From the NCBI RefSeq assembly GCF_000420025.1, contig NZ_ATUD01000004.1, positions 186,001-250,000 of the forward strand: 64,000 bases of DNA, written 5' to 3'. This DNA is from Patulibacter americanus DSM 16676 (GTDB taxonomy: Bacteria > Actinomycetota > Thermoleophilia > Solirubrobacterales > Solirubrobacteraceae). Within the stretch, counting starts at the first letter, position 1. Each line of letters opens with the position of its first letter. Made by a program: the position numbers and the translations under genes. This document shows positions 16,446 through 25,366 of the stretch, one piece after another. The notes below the pieces were generated by a model. That model saw only the letters and a list, made by a program, of their open reading frames with translations, ran no database searches and was not told where the DNA came from.

Positions 16446-17051
16446 GTGACGCCCGACGCCCACGCGCCCGGCGCCCCGGGCGCCGGACCGCTGGCGCGCG
16501 CCGCCGAGCTCGAGCTGCGCCTGCGCGAGGAGGTGCTGCGCCGCGAGCGCGCCGAGTCCCGCGCGGCCTCGGCCGAGGCGCTGGCCGAGGTCGCCGCCGC
16601 CCGCACCGCGCTGCTCGAGGCGCGCGCGGCACAGGAGGCCGAGCGACGCGCCGAGCAGGACTGTGGCCGCGACGAGGTCGCCGCGACCATCCGCGCCGGC
16701 CTGCGGGCGCTGCGCGACGAGCTCGACGCCCTGCGGCCGCTGGCCGAGGCCGCGGCCCGCGACGCCCGTGCGGCCGACGCACGGTCGGCGGACCGCCCGT
16801 CCGCGGGCGACCCGAGCGTCGGTTCCGGCGGCGGGGCGCGGGCGTCCTTCGACAGCGCGTCCCCGGGCTCGGACGCGCCCCGGCCGACGCGGCCGGCCAC
16901 CGATCCGTCCGTGCGCATGGGCGAGCTGGCCCGCGGCGCCCGCGAGCTGCTCGCCGGCGGCCGGCTCGACGCGGCCGACGAGGTCATCCGCGGACTCGAG
17001 GACGCCGCGGAGCGCCTGCGCGCCCAGGCGCCACCGCCCGACGCGGACTGA
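16446..17051 (+). CDS. Coiled-coil hypothetical protein
   Basis: A 201-residue alanine/arginine/glutamate-rich protein with no recognised domain. Residues ~15-105 are strongly helical with heptad-like spacing (ELELRLREEVLRRERAESR, LRALRDELDALRPLAE), predicting a coiled coil. A disordered Pro/Ser-rich linker (~110-150) and a C-terminal helical segment (MGELARGARELLAGGRLDAA) follow. GTG 16446, 10 bp after the previous stop, is the start that keeps the coding composition; it is probably in the argG transcript. Cytosolic, function unknown. Confidence 0.55.
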   Translation: MTPDAHAPGAPGAGPLARAAELELRLREEVLRRERAESRAASAEALAEVAAARTALLEARAAQEAERRAEQDCGRDEVAATIRAGLRALRDELDALRPLAEAAARDARAADARSADRPSAGDPSVGSGGGARASFDSASPGSDAPRPTRPATDPSVRMGELARGARELLAGGRLDAADEVIRGLEDAAERLRAQAPPPDAD

Positions 17052-17233
17052 CGCGCCGCGTCCGGGCCCCGGGACGCCGACCGGTGGGCCGTCGACCGCG
17101 GCGGAGCTCCCCCGGGGCGCTCGACCGCGGTCCCCGGACGGAGGATTCGAACCCCGGGGCCGGGTCCCGGGGGGGGGCACCCGTACGCAGGTCGTGGTCC
17201 GGACCGACACACTGGCCCGATGGAGTCCCCGCG
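17052..17233. other. Non-coding gap before the ABC-F gene
   Basis: 182 bp, very GC-rich, with a 9-G run at 17169-17177. It holds GGATTCGAACCCC, resembling a tRNA T-arm on the minus strand, but no acceptor, D or anticodon arms accompany it. No convincing promoter is seen. Confidence 0.5.
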
Positions 17234-18838
17234 ATGAGCCACGTCAGCGTCTCCGGGCTGGCCTACGCCCACCCCGGCGGCGACCTGCTGTTCGAGGAGC
17301 TGAGCTTCTCGATCGCGGCGCGCCAGAAGGTCGGCGTCGTCGGCGCCAACGGCGTGGGCAAGAGCACGCTCCTGCGCGTCCTCGTCGGCGAGCTCCCCGC
17401 GGAGGAGGGCGCCGCCACCGTCGGCGGGCGGGTCGCGCGGATGGCGCAGGACGTGGGGGAGGGCGACCCGGAGCGGACGGTGCGCGAGCTCCTGCTCTCG
17501 ATCGCGCCCGAGGCGCTGCAGGCCCCGGGGGTGCGGATGCTCGAGGCGGAGCGCGCCCTGGCCGGGGGCGCCCCGCCGGAGCAGGCCGGGGTGGCGCTCG
17601 GCGAGGCGATCGGCGACTGGTCCGAGCTCGGCGGCTACGCGCTCGAGGCGGAGTGGGACGCCGCGTGCCGGCGGATCGTCGGAGGCGGCCTGGACGAGGT
17701 CGGCCCGCGTCCCTGCGCGAGCCTCAGCGGCGGCGAGCGCAAGGGGCTCGTCCTCGACGTGCTGTTCCGTGGCGACGCCGACGTGCTGCTGCTCGACGAG
17801 CCCGACAACTTCCTCGACATCCCCGCCAAGCGCGAGCTCGAGCGGGCGATCCGGGGGACGGACAAGACCGTCGTCCTGATCAGCCACGACCGGGCGCTGC
17901 TCTCGGCCTGCACGACGCACGTGCTGACCGTCGAGGGGCGCGGGTGCTGGGTGCACGGCGCCTCCTACGCGACCTACGCCGAGGCCCGGGACCGGCGGCA
18001 GCAGCTCCTCGGTGACCGGCTCGAGCGCTGGCACGAGGAGGAGAAGCGCCTGCGCGAACTCGTCCGCGTGTTCAAGGAGCGCGCCCGCTACGCCGACTCC
18101 TGGTCGCGCAAGGCCGACGCGATGGAGTCCCGCTGGCGGCGCTGGGTCGACGGCGGGCCGCCCCCGCCGCCCGTGCAGGACCACGCGCCGACGATGCGCC
18201 TGCGTGGCGGCGACAGCGCCCGGCGCGTGCTGCGGCTGCGCGGCGTCGCGATCGACGGGATCCTGCCCGCGGTCACCGACGAGGTGCACTTTGGCGAGCG
18301 CGTCGGGATCATCGGCCCCAACGGCTCGGGCAAGTCGCACCTGCTGCGGCTCATGGCCGGGCGCGAGCTGGAGCACGAGGGCACCGTGGAGCACGGTCCC
18401 CGCGTCGACGCGGGGCTGTTTACCCAGCACAACGACCGCGACGAGCTGGCCGACGGCGGCGTGTTCGACATCGCCCTGGAGGCCACGAACGGCGCGACGG
18501 AGCCGGCGATGCGGGCGCTCGCGCGCTACGGGCTCGTGGACGCGGCGCGGCGGCCGGCGAGCACGCTGTCGGGCGGGCAGAAGGCGCGGCTCGAGATCCT
18601 GCTGCTCGAGCTGGCGGGGCACAACCTGCTCCTGCTGGACGAGCCGACGGACAACCTCGACGTGGAGAGCTGCGAGGCGCTGGAGACGGCCCTGGACGGC
18701 TTCGAGGGCACGGTCGTGGCCGTCTCCCACGACCGCGCGTTCCTCGCCCGGCTGGACCGCTTCCTCCACGTCCCGGCGACGGGCCCGGTCCGGGTTCTCG
18801 CCGGCCACGAGGACGCGCTCGCGGCGCTCGGCGGCTGA
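17234..18838 (+). CDS. ABC-F family ATPase (ribosome-associated type)
   Basis: A 534-residue soluble protein with two ATP-binding cassettes and no membrane segments. The first cassette has Walker A GANGVGKST, signature LSGGERKG and Walker B LLLDEPDNFLD. The second has Walker A GPNGSGKSHLL, signature LSGGQKARL and LLLDEPTDNLD. Between them lies a charged linker (~255-330, RWHEEEKRLRELVRVFKERA), the ABC-F interdomain arm that reaches the ribosomal tRNA sites. Members act as translation factors or antibiotic-protection proteins; this one cannot be placed further. The second Walker A has His where Thr is usual after GKS, and the first Walker B has DEPDN rather than DEPTN. ATG 17234 gives normal domain length. 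Confidence 0.9.
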   Translation: MSHVSVSGLAYAHPGGDLLFEELSFSIAARQKVGVVGANGVGKSTLLRVLVGELPAEEGAATVGGRVARMAQDVGEGDPERTVRELLLSIAPEALQAPGVRMLEAERALAGGAPPEQAGVALGEAIGDWSELGGYALEAEWDAACRRIVGGGLDEVGPRPCASLSGGERKGLVLDVLFRGDADVLLLDEPDNFLDIPAKRELERAIRGTDKTVVLISHDRALLSACTTHVLTVEGRGCWVHGASYATYAEARDRRQQLLGDRLERWHEEEKRLRELVRVFKERARYADSWSRKADAMESRWRRWVDGGPPPPPVQDHAPTMRLRGGDSARRVLRLRGVAIDGILPAVTDEVHFGERVGIIGPNGSGKSHLLRLMAGRELEHEGTVEHGPRVDAGLFTQHNDRDELADGGVFDIALEATNGATEPAMRALARYGLVDAARRPASTLSGGQKARLEILLLELAGHNLLLLDEPTDNLDVESCEALETALDGFEGTVVAVSHDRAFLARLDRFLHVPATGPVRVLAGHEDALAALGG

Positions 18839-18953
18839 CCCGCCCGCGCGGCCGGGCAGCGGCGCGGGCGACGCTCGGGCACGATTTCCAGGGGGTTCCC
18901 GGGAGGGCTCCGGCGGGGTCCGCGAGGGGGGCCACGCCGTCCGGTCCGCCACC

Positions 18954-18967
18954 TACTCTCCCTCGGG
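18954..18967 (+). promoter_or_regulatory. dnaE leaderless promoter (-10 TACTCT)
   Basis: TACTCT (18954-18959) ends 7 nt before GTG 18967. Confidence 0.5.
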
Positions 18968-21900
18968 TGAGTTCCGGTTCCTGCGTCCACCTGCACGTCC
19001 ACTCCGAGTACTCCCTGCTCGACGGCCAGCCGAACATCGGCAAGCTCGTCAAGCGGGCGGCGGAGCTGGATCAGCCGGCCATCGGACTGACGGACCACGG
19101 CGTCATGAACGGCGCCGTCGAGCTCTACAAGGCCGCCAAGAAGGAGGGCATCAAGCCCGTCATCGGGTGCGAGCTCTACCTCGTCGACGACCACGCGTCG
19201 AAGGAGAAGGCGAAGCCGAACCACCTCACGGTGATCGCGCAGTCCACGGAGGGCTACCGCAACCTCATGCGGCTCTCCTCCCTGGGCTTCACGGACGGCT
19301 ACCGTCGCGGCAAGCCCTGCGTCGACCTCAAGCAGATGGAGGAGATGGGCTCCGGGCTGATCGTCCTCACGGGCTGCCTGGCGTCCAAGATGTGCACGAC
19401 GCTGGCCAACGACGACGTCGACGGCGCCCGCCAGCACGCGGACGACCTCTTCAACGTCGTCGGCCGCGACAACGTGTACTTCGAGGTCCAGAAGAACGGG
19501 ATCGACCTCCAGGACAAGTGCAACGAGGGCATCGTCCGCATCGCCCGCGAGACGGGCCGCCCGCTCGTCGGCACGACGGACGTGCACTACCTGCACAAGC
19601 ACGACTACGACACGCACGAGGCGCTCCTCTGCGTGCAGACGCAGTCGACGCTGGCGAACCCGAAGATGTCGTTCTCGACGAACGAGTTCTACGTCAAGAG
19701 CACGGAGGAGATGGCCGCCCAGTTCGCGGAGTGGCCCGACGCGCTGCCCACGACGCTCGAGATCGCCGAGCGCTGCGACGTCCACATCCCGCTGAACGAG
19801 GGCTCGCTGCTCCCGCGGTTCCTCCCGGAGGGCCAGGACGAGCAGGCGTACCTCCACGACCTCGTGGACCAGGGCCTGAAGGCCCGCTACGGCGACCCGA
19901 TCCCCGCGGCCGCCCGCGAGCGCGCCGACATGGAGCTCGGCGTCATCAACAAGATGGGCTACGACGCCTACTTCCTGATCGTCCACGACTTCGTCAAGTG
20001 GTCGAAGGACCACGACATCTCCGTCGGCCCGGGCCGTGGCTCGGCGGCGGGCTCGATCATCTCCTACGTCCTGGGGATCACCGACCTCGACCCGCTGCAC
20101 TACGACCTGCTGTTCGAGCGCTTCCTCAACCCGGACCGCGTGTCGATGCCGGATATCGACATCGACTTCTCCGTTCGTGGCCGGGAAGAGGTCATGAAGT
20201 ACGTGACGGACAAGTACGGCAAGGAGCGCGTCGCGCAGATCGTCACGTTCGGCCGGATGCTGCCGCGCAACGCGACGAAGGACTCCGCGCGCGTGCAGGG
20301 CTTCGACTACGCCACGGGCGACCGCCTGGCGAAGCTCATCCCCGACCCGATCATGGGCAAGACCCCGCCGCTCGAGAAGTGCCTCGCCGAGGGCACCGAG
20401 CTGCGCGCCGCCTACGACTCCGACCCCGTCGCCAAGCAGGTGCTCGACGTCGCGATGGGCCTCGAGGGCACCGTCCGCAACGCCGGCATCCACGCAGCCG
20501 CGGTCGTGATCTCGGACCGCGACCTCTCCTCCGTCGTCCCGATCCAGATCGCGGACTCCCGCACGGTCGACGAGCGCGGCGACAAGATCTTCAAGCGCGT
20601 CACCCAGTTCCCGATGGGCCCGGTCGAGGAGCTCGGCCTGCTCAAGATGGACTTCCTGGGCCTCAGGAACCTGGACGTCATCCAGGACGCCCTGAAGATC
20701 ATCGCCGGCTCCTCCGGCGAGAAGATCGACATCGCCGACATCCCGCTCGACGACCCGAAGACCTACGAGATGCTCGCCCGCGGCGACTCCGTCGGCGTCT
20801 TCCAGTTCGAGTCGGAGGGCATGCGCAAGGCGATGCGCCAGGTCAACCCGACCGAGTTCGACGACCTCATCGCCCTCGTGGCCCTGTACCGCCCGGGCGC
20901 CATGGACCAGATCCCGACGTACGCGGCGGGCAAGCACGACCCCAACACGATCTCGATCCCGGACCCGCGGCTGCAGCCGATCATCGGTCCGACCAAGGGC
21001 GTGATCCTGTACCAGGAGCAGTCCATGCGCATCGCGCGCGACCTGGCCGGGTTCACCCCGGGTCAGGCGGACGACCTCCGCAAGGCGATCGGCAAGAAGA
21101 AGCTCGACAAGATGGCCGAGCTCGAGCCGGCCTTCCGCGAGGGCTGCCTCCAATCGGGTACGAACGCCCAGGTCGTCGACTGGCTCTGGCAGACGAACCT
21201 CAACGCGGCCAACTACTCCTTCAACAAGTCGCACGCCGCCTGCTACGGCCTCGTCTCCTACCGCACGGCCTGGCTCAAGGCCAACTACCCCGCCGAGTAC
21301 ATGGCGGCGCTGCTCTCCTCCGTCATGTCGACGAAGGACAAGGTCCCGTTCTTCCTCAACACGTGCGAGGAGATGGGCATCCCGGTGCTCCCCCCGGACG
21401 TGAACGAGTCCGACCACGAGTTCACGGTGCACGACGGGGCGATCCGGTTCGGCCTCGACGCCGTCAAGGGCGTCGGCCACTCCGCGGTCGAGGCGATCAA
21501 GGAGGCCCGCGACGAGGGCCCCTTCACCTCGCTGTGGGACTTCTGCGAGCGCGTCGACTTCAAGTGCGTCAACGGCAAGGCGCTCGACTCCCTGATCCGC
21601 TGCGGCGCGTTCATGTCGACGGGCGCGACCCGCCAGGGCATGCTCGCCGTCGTCGAGGACGCCCAGCAGGTCGGCAAGAAGGTCCAGCAGGACGCGGCGG
21701 CCGGCCAGGGCTCGATCTTCGACTTCGGCGACGGCCTGGACGACGGCGCGGGCGCCGGCTCGGGGTCGAAGGCGTCGACGCACCCGCCGATCCCGACGGC
21801 CGAGTTCGACCAGCGCGAGCTGCTCGCGATGGAGAAGGAGACCATCGGCCTCTTCCTCTCCGCCCACCCGCTCAAGGACGTCCGCGACGCCCTGGCGAAG

Positions 21901-22566
21901 AAGACGGAGTGCGGCCTGGCCGACCTCCGCGGCCGCCCGCACGACTCGTGGGTCCAGGTCGGCGGGATGGTCGCCGACATGCGGCGCATCAACACCCGCA
22001 AGGGCGACGTCATGCTGCGCGGGATCCTGGAGGACACGGAGAGCTCGATCGACCTCGTCGTCTTCCCGAAGGGCGTCCCCGAGCTCGAGCCGATCCTGCA
22101 GCCCGACAGCGTCGTGCTCCTGCGCGGCCGGCTGGACCTGAAGGACGACGAGCGGGCCGCGCTGCTCGTGAGCTCGGCCAAGGTCTTCGAGCCCTCCGCG
22201 AAGGAGATCGAGGCCGCCTCCGGCGCCGCGGACGCCCGCCGGGCCGAGCGCGTCGCCGCCGCGGCGCCGACCGAGCTCTACGTGCGGGTGGACGGCTCCG
22301 CGATCCGCGAGTCGGCCCTCGGCCGGCTGAAGCACCTGCTCCGCGACCACGAGGGCGAGGCGGCCATCGTGCTGACGATCGGCACCTCCTCGGGGCCGCG
22401 CACGCTGCGGCTGGGGGAGGGCTTCCGCGTGACGCCGAGCCCGACGCTGACGATGGAGCTCGAGCGACTCTTCGGCGAGGGCGCGCTGAGCGCCGGCGCC
22501 GCCCCGGCGGCCGCCGTCCCGGCCGTGGCGACCGACGGCGCGCAGCCCGTCCCCGCGCTGGTGTAG
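18967..22566 (+). CDS. dnaE: DNA polymerase III alpha subunit
   Basis: The 1199-residue replicative polymerase. Domains in order: PHP (~3-270) beginning VHLHVHSEYSLLDG and with GLTDHGVMNGAVELY; palm and thumb, with the catalytic PDIDIDFS near residue 397; fingers with GPGRGSAAGSIISYVLGI and a late SFNKSHAACYGLVSYRTAW; helix-hairpin-helix region; and an OB-fold (~990-1080). The length and order fit the DnaE1 replicative type rather than the shorter DnaE2/ImuC. GTG 18967 directly follows a leaderless-type -10 and begins exactly at the PHP domain. gltX follows 59 bp later with its own promoter. Confidence 0.96.
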   Translation: MSSGSCVHLHVHSEYSLLDGQPNIGKLVKRAAELDQPAIGLTDHGVMNGAVELYKAAKKEGIKPVIGCELYLVDDHASKEKAKPNHLTVIAQSTEGYRNLMRLSSLGFTDGYRRGKPCVDLKQMEEMGSGLIVLTGCLASKMCTTLANDDVDGARQHADDLFNVVGRDNVYFEVQKNGIDLQDKCNEGIVRIARETGRPLVGTTDVHYLHKHDYDTHEALLCVQTQSTLANPKMSFSTNEFYVKSTEEMAAQFAEWPDALPTTLEIAERCDVHIPLNEGSLLPRFLPEGQDEQAYLHDLVDQGLKARYGDPIPAAARERADMELGVINKMGYDAYFLIVHDFVKWSKDHDISVGPGRGSAAGSIISYVLGITDLDPLHYDLLFERFLNPDRVSMPDIDIDFSVRGREEVMKYVTDKYGKERVAQIVTFGRMLPRNATKDSARVQGFDYATGDRLAKLIPDPIMGKTPPLEKCLAEGTELRAAYDSDPVAKQVLDVAMGLEGTVRNAGIHAAAVVISDRDLSSVVPIQIADSRTVDERGDKIFKRVTQFPMGPVEELGLLKMDFLGLRNLDVIQDALKIIAGSSGEKIDIADIPLDDPKTYEMLARGDSVGVFQFESEGMRKAMRQVNPTEFDDLIALVALYRPGAMDQIPTYAAGKHDPNTISIPDPRLQPIIGPTKGVILYQEQSMRIARDLAGFTPGQADDLRKAIGKKKLDKMAELEPAFREGCLQSGTNAQVVDWLWQTNLNAANYSFNKSHAACYGLVSYRTAWLKANYPAEYMAALLSSVMSTKDKVPFFLNTCEEMGIPVLPPDVNESDHEFTVHDGAIRFGLDAVKGVGHSAVEAIKEARDEGPFTSLWDFCERVDFKCVNGKALDSLIRCGAFMSTGATRQGMLAVVEDAQQVGKKVQQDAAAGQGSIFDFGDGLDDGAGAGSGSKASTHPPIPTAEFDQRELLAMEKETIGLFLSAHPLKDVRDALAKKTECGLADLRGRPHDSWVQVGGMVADMRRINTRKGDVMLRGILEDTESSIDLVVFPKGVPELEPILQPDSVVLLRGRLDLKDDERAALLVSSAKVFEPSAKEIEAASGAADARRAERVAAAAPTELYVRVDGSAIRESALGRLKHLLRDHEGEAAIVLTIGTSSGPRTLRLGEGFRVTPSPTLTMELERLFGEGALSAGAAPAAAVPAVATDGAQPVPALV

Positions 22567-22611
22567 CGCGGGCCGGGCCGTGGCGGCCCGGCGTGCGCGC
22601 CGGGCCTGCCC

Positions 22612-22626
22612 TAGCCTTGGCCGTCA
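22612..22626 (+). promoter_or_regulatory. gltX leaderless promoter (-10 TAGCCT)
   Basis: TAGCCT (22612-22617) ends 8 nt before ATG 22626. A short GC hairpin (GGGCC/GGCCC near 22573-22589) precedes it and may end the dnaE message. Confidence 0.5.
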
Positions 22627-24014
22627 TGCGCGTCCGCTTCGCTCCCTCGCCGACCGGTCTCCTGCACGTCGGGGGAGCCCGCGCGGCGCTCTACAACTGG
22701 CTCATGGCCCGCGGCTCGGGCGGCGAGTTCCTGCTCCGCATCGAGGACACCGACCGCGAGCGGTCCACGCCGGAGAACATCGAGCAGATCCTCGACGCCC
22801 TGCGCTGGCTCGGCCTGGACTGGGACGGCGAGCCCGTCCTGCAGACGACGCACGAGGAGCGCCACCGCGCCGTCGTGCAGACGCTGCTGGACGAGGACAA
22901 GGCGTACCGCTCGACCGCGACGGCCGAGGACGTGAAGGCCTTCAAGGCCGAGCACGGCGCGGACCGCGGGTTCCGCGGCGGGGACCACCCCACGCGCGTG
23001 TCCGCCGAGGACGCGGCCCGCGGCGTCGGCGCGGTCCGGCTGCGGGTGCCCGAGGGCGAGACGGTCGTCCGCGACCTCGTCCGCGGCGACACGACCTTCA
23101 AGAACGTCCACCTCGACGACCCGGTCGTCGCCCGCGCCGACGGCAGCCCGCTCTACAACCTCGCGGTCGCCATCGACGACCTCGACGCCGGCATCACGCA
23201 CGTCGTCCGCGGCGAGGACCACCTGAGCAACACCCCGAAGCAGCTGCTCGTCCTGCAGGCGATGGGCGCCGAGGCGCCGCTCTACGCGCACCTGCCGCTG
23301 CTCCACGGCCCCGACGGCAAGAAGCTCTCGAAGCGCCACGGCGCCGCCTCCGTCCAGGAGCTGCGCGACGCCGGGTACCTGCCCGACGCCGTCGTGAACT
23401 ACCTCGCGCTCCTGGGCTGGGGCGACGTCGACGACGAGACGGAGATCCCGCGCGACGAGCTCGTCAAGCGCTTCGACATCGCTCGCGTCTCGAAGAACCC
23501 GGCGCGGTTCGACGAGCAGAAGCTGCGCTGGCTCAACGGCCGCTACCTCCGCGCTCAGGGCCTCGACGCGCTCGTCGCCGCGGTGCAGGGCCACCTCATC
23601 GAGGCGGGCCACGGCCACATGGTGGCCGGCAAGGAGGACCTGCTGCGCACGGCCGTCGAGATCTCGCAGGAGAAGATCACGACCGTCGACGAGTTCTGGC
23701 CGCTGGCCGGGTTCCTCTTCACGGGCCCCGCCGACGACCTGCAGGCGCGGGAGAAGTGGCTCGACGAGCCGCACCGCGAGCACCTCGCGGCCGTCCGCGA
23801 GACGCTCGCGGGTGTCGACCCCTTCGACACGGAGCACGTCGACGCCGCCCTGCGCGCCCTGGTCGGCGAGCGCGGGGTGAAGGCGAAGGACGTCTTCCAG
23901 CCGCTGCGGGTCGCGCTCGCGGGCCGGGCGATCTCGCCGGGCGTCTTCGAGTCCGCCGCCGCACTCGGCCGCGAGGAGACGCTGCGCCGCGTCGACCTCG
24001 CACTCGAGGGCTGA
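22626..24014 (+). CDS. gltX: Glutamyl-tRNA synthetase
   Basis: A 462-residue class I aminoacyl-tRNA synthetase charging tRNA-Glu. The HIGH-like signature is PSPTGLLHVGGARAALYN, LLRIEDTDRERS follows, and the KMSKS-like loop is KKLSKRHGAAS. The C-terminal anticodon-binding region is complete. Because gatCAB lies 8 kb downstream and no glutaminyl-tRNA synthetase is in the window, the enzyme may be non-discriminating and also charge tRNA-Gln for amidation; this depends on the rest of the genome. The start is fixed by the hexamer just upstream and by the conserved N-terminus. Confidence 0.96.
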   Translation: MRVRFAPSPTGLLHVGGARAALYNWLMARGSGGEFLLRIEDTDRERSTPENIEQILDALRWLGLDWDGEPVLQTTHEERHRAVVQTLLDEDKAYRSTATAEDVKAFKAEHGADRGFRGGDHPTRVSAEDAARGVGAVRLRVPEGETVVRDLVRGDTTFKNVHLDDPVVARADGSPLYNLAVAIDDLDAGITHVVRGEDHLSNTPKQLLVLQAMGAEAPLYAHLPLLHGPDGKKLSKRHGAASVQELRDAGYLPDAVVNYLALLGWGDVDDETEIPRDELVKRFDIARVSKNPARFDEQKLRWLNGRYLRAQGLDALVAAVQGHLIEAGHGHMVAGKEDLLRTAVEISQEKITTVDEFWPLAGFLFTGPADDLQAREKWLDEPHREHLAAVRETLAGVDPFDTEHVDAALRALVGERGVKAKDVFQPLRVALAGRAISPGVFESAAALGREETLRRVDLALEG

Positions 24015-24169
24015 GCGGCGGCCGACGCCTCCCCCGGCGCGGCAGCCGCCGCCCTGCGGTCCGCCGGTCTCGCCGTGGCCGCCCCTGCGGCGCGCCCCGC
24101 CGACCGGGGGGACCGCCCGCTTCGGGGGGATCCGCCCCTTTAGCACACGGAGTGCCCACGGTTTCGAAA

Positions 24170-24186
24170 TCCGTAGGACATACGGA
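24170..24186. repeat. Inverted repeat TCCGTA-N5-TACGGA
   Basis: Perfect 6-bp arms (24170-24175 and 24181-24186) directly abut the sigma-28-like -35 region. A possible operator for the downstream LuxR-type regulator or another dimeric protein. Confidence 0.45.
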
Positions 24187-24187
24187 C

Positions 24188-24215
24188 TCAAGTTCGACGG
24201 TCTCCCTGCCGATAC
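24188..24215 (+). promoter_or_regulatory. Sigma-28 (FliA/WhiG)-like promoter
   Basis: TCAAGTTC (24188-24195), 12-bp spacer, GCCGATAC (24208-24215) closely resembles the FliA/SigD/WhiG consensus TAAAGTTT-N11-GCCGATAA. The start of transcription would be near 24222, about 30 nt before GTG 24254. It implies co-regulation with motility or developmental genes. Confidence 0.5.
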
Positions 24216-24253
24216 GTCCAGAGAGGCCCTAAAACTCACCCTCGCCGTCGCTC

Positions 24254-25366
24254 GTGAACCACTCCGCCGCCCCGATCTTCCCGCCCACGTCCGGCGCCCC
24301 TGCGGCGTCCGGTGCGCGTACCACCTCGTCGGCGATCCCGACCCGGCCGAACGAGCAGCACGGCCGTCGCCTGACGGCGGCGTTCGAGGCCCTCGAGGGG
24401 TTCCCAGCCCTCGCGGAGTCGCAGACGCGGCTCGTCGCCGCGCTCGACGCCGACCCCGTCGACCCGTCCGCGATCATCGCGGCGCTGGAGTCCGACCTCG
24501 GGCTCGGCCTCGGCGTCCTGCGGGTCGCCAACCGCCTCGACACGACGTCGTCGGGCCGGATCGCCTCGATCTCCGCCGCCATCGAGGTCGTCACCCCGCC
24601 GTCGCTGCGGGTGCTCGCCGAGCGCACGCGGACCGTCGACTTCTTCGACCGCGCCGGCTCCTGGGGCCGCGAGGCCGACGCGCACCGCCGGCACGTCGCC
24701 GCCGTCCAGGCCGCGATCCACCGCATCGCCGCGATCCTCGACGACGTCGACGTCGAGACGCTCTGCTCCGCCGCCCTGCTGCACGACGTCGGCAAGCTCG
24801 TGCTCCTGCACGCGCACGCCGGCTACCCCGAGAAGGTCCTCCCGCGCGACGCGACCCCGGAGGAGCGGATCGTGGCCGAGCGCCGCGAGCTCGGCGTCGA
24901 CCACGCCCTCGTCGGCGGCGTCCTCGTGCGCCGCTGGGGCCTGCCGCGCGAGCTGGCGCGCCTCGTCGAGCGCCACCACGCCGACGACGTCGACCGCGAC
25001 GTCGCCACGCTGCGCCTCGCCGACCTGATCGCGCACCACGGCCACGGCGACGAGGTCTCGCCGCAGGTCCTCATGCGCGTCGCGCGTTCCATGGGCGTCG
25101 ACGCCGCCCAGCTCCGCGCGCTGCTCTACGACCAGGCGATCCCGGCCACCCGCCGCTCGCGCAGCTCCGCCCCGTGCCCGCTGTCGGGGCGCGAGATGGA
25201 GGTCCTGCGTCGCCTCGCCGCGGGCCGCGTCTACAAGCAGATCGCCTCCGAGCTCGGCCTGTCGACGAGCACGGTCCGCACCCACCTGCACAACATCTAC
25301 GGCAAGCTCGGCGCCGTCGACCGCGCCCAGGCGGTCCTCATCGCCGTCGAGCGCGGCTGGCTCTAG
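24254..25366 (+). CDS. HDOD domain - LuxR-type HTH fusion regulator
   Basis: A 370-residue cytosolic regulator. Residues ~45-290 are an HDOD/HD-related domain with EALEGFPALAESQTRLVAAL, a metal-site-like LLHDVGKLVLLHAHAGYP and VERHHADDVDRDVATLRLAD. The HD pair (HD in LHDVGK) is kept, so hydrolase activity is conceivable, though HDOD proteins often lack it. Residues ~305-368 are a LuxR/FixJ helix-turn-helix: LSGREMEVLRRLAAGRVYKQ, then IASELGLSTSTVRTHLHNIY. The order is reversed relative to ordinary response regulators and no receiver domain is present. The GTG start is 30 nt downstream of a sigma-28-like promoter. The stop shares CTAG with the convergent VanZ gene. Confidence 0.85.
   Translation: MNHSAAPIFPPTSGAPAASGARTTSSAIPTRPNEQHGRRLTAAFEALEGFPALAESQTRLVAALDADPVDPSAIIAALESDLGLGLGVLRVANRLDTTSSGRIASISAAIEVVTPPSLRVLAERTRTVDFFDRAGSWGREADAHRRHVAAVQAAIHRIAAILDDVDVETLCSAALLHDVGKLVLLHAHAGYPEKVLPRDATPEERIVAERRELGVDHALVGGVLVRRWGLPRELARLVERHHADDVDRDVATLRLADLIAHHGHGDEVSPQVLMRVARSMGVDAAQLRALLYDQAIPATRRSRSSAPCPLSGREMEVLRRLAAGRVYKQIASELGLSTSTVRTHLHNIYGKLGAVDRAQAVLIAVERGWL

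Larger units (their letters stand above)
24015..24253. other. Regulatory gap before the HDOD-LuxR gene
   Basis: 239 bp. The first ~120 bp are GC-rich without recognised signals. The second half is unusually AT-containing for this genome. It holds the inverted repeat TCCGTA-N5-TACGGA (24170-24186), a TTTCGAAA palindrome (24162-24169) and a sigma-28-like promoter (24188-24215). Confidence 0.6.

Noticed and set aside
17139..17156. tRNA-like T-arm (GGATTCGAACCCC on the plus strand)
   Set aside because: No acceptor, D or anticodon arm can be built on either side; the flanks are G/C runs.
18526..22350. 1274-codon frame antisense to dnaE
   Set aside because: It lies opposite a fully conserved dnaE, its sequence is Arg/Leu/Val/Asp-biased without domains, and long antisense frames are expected at this GC content.
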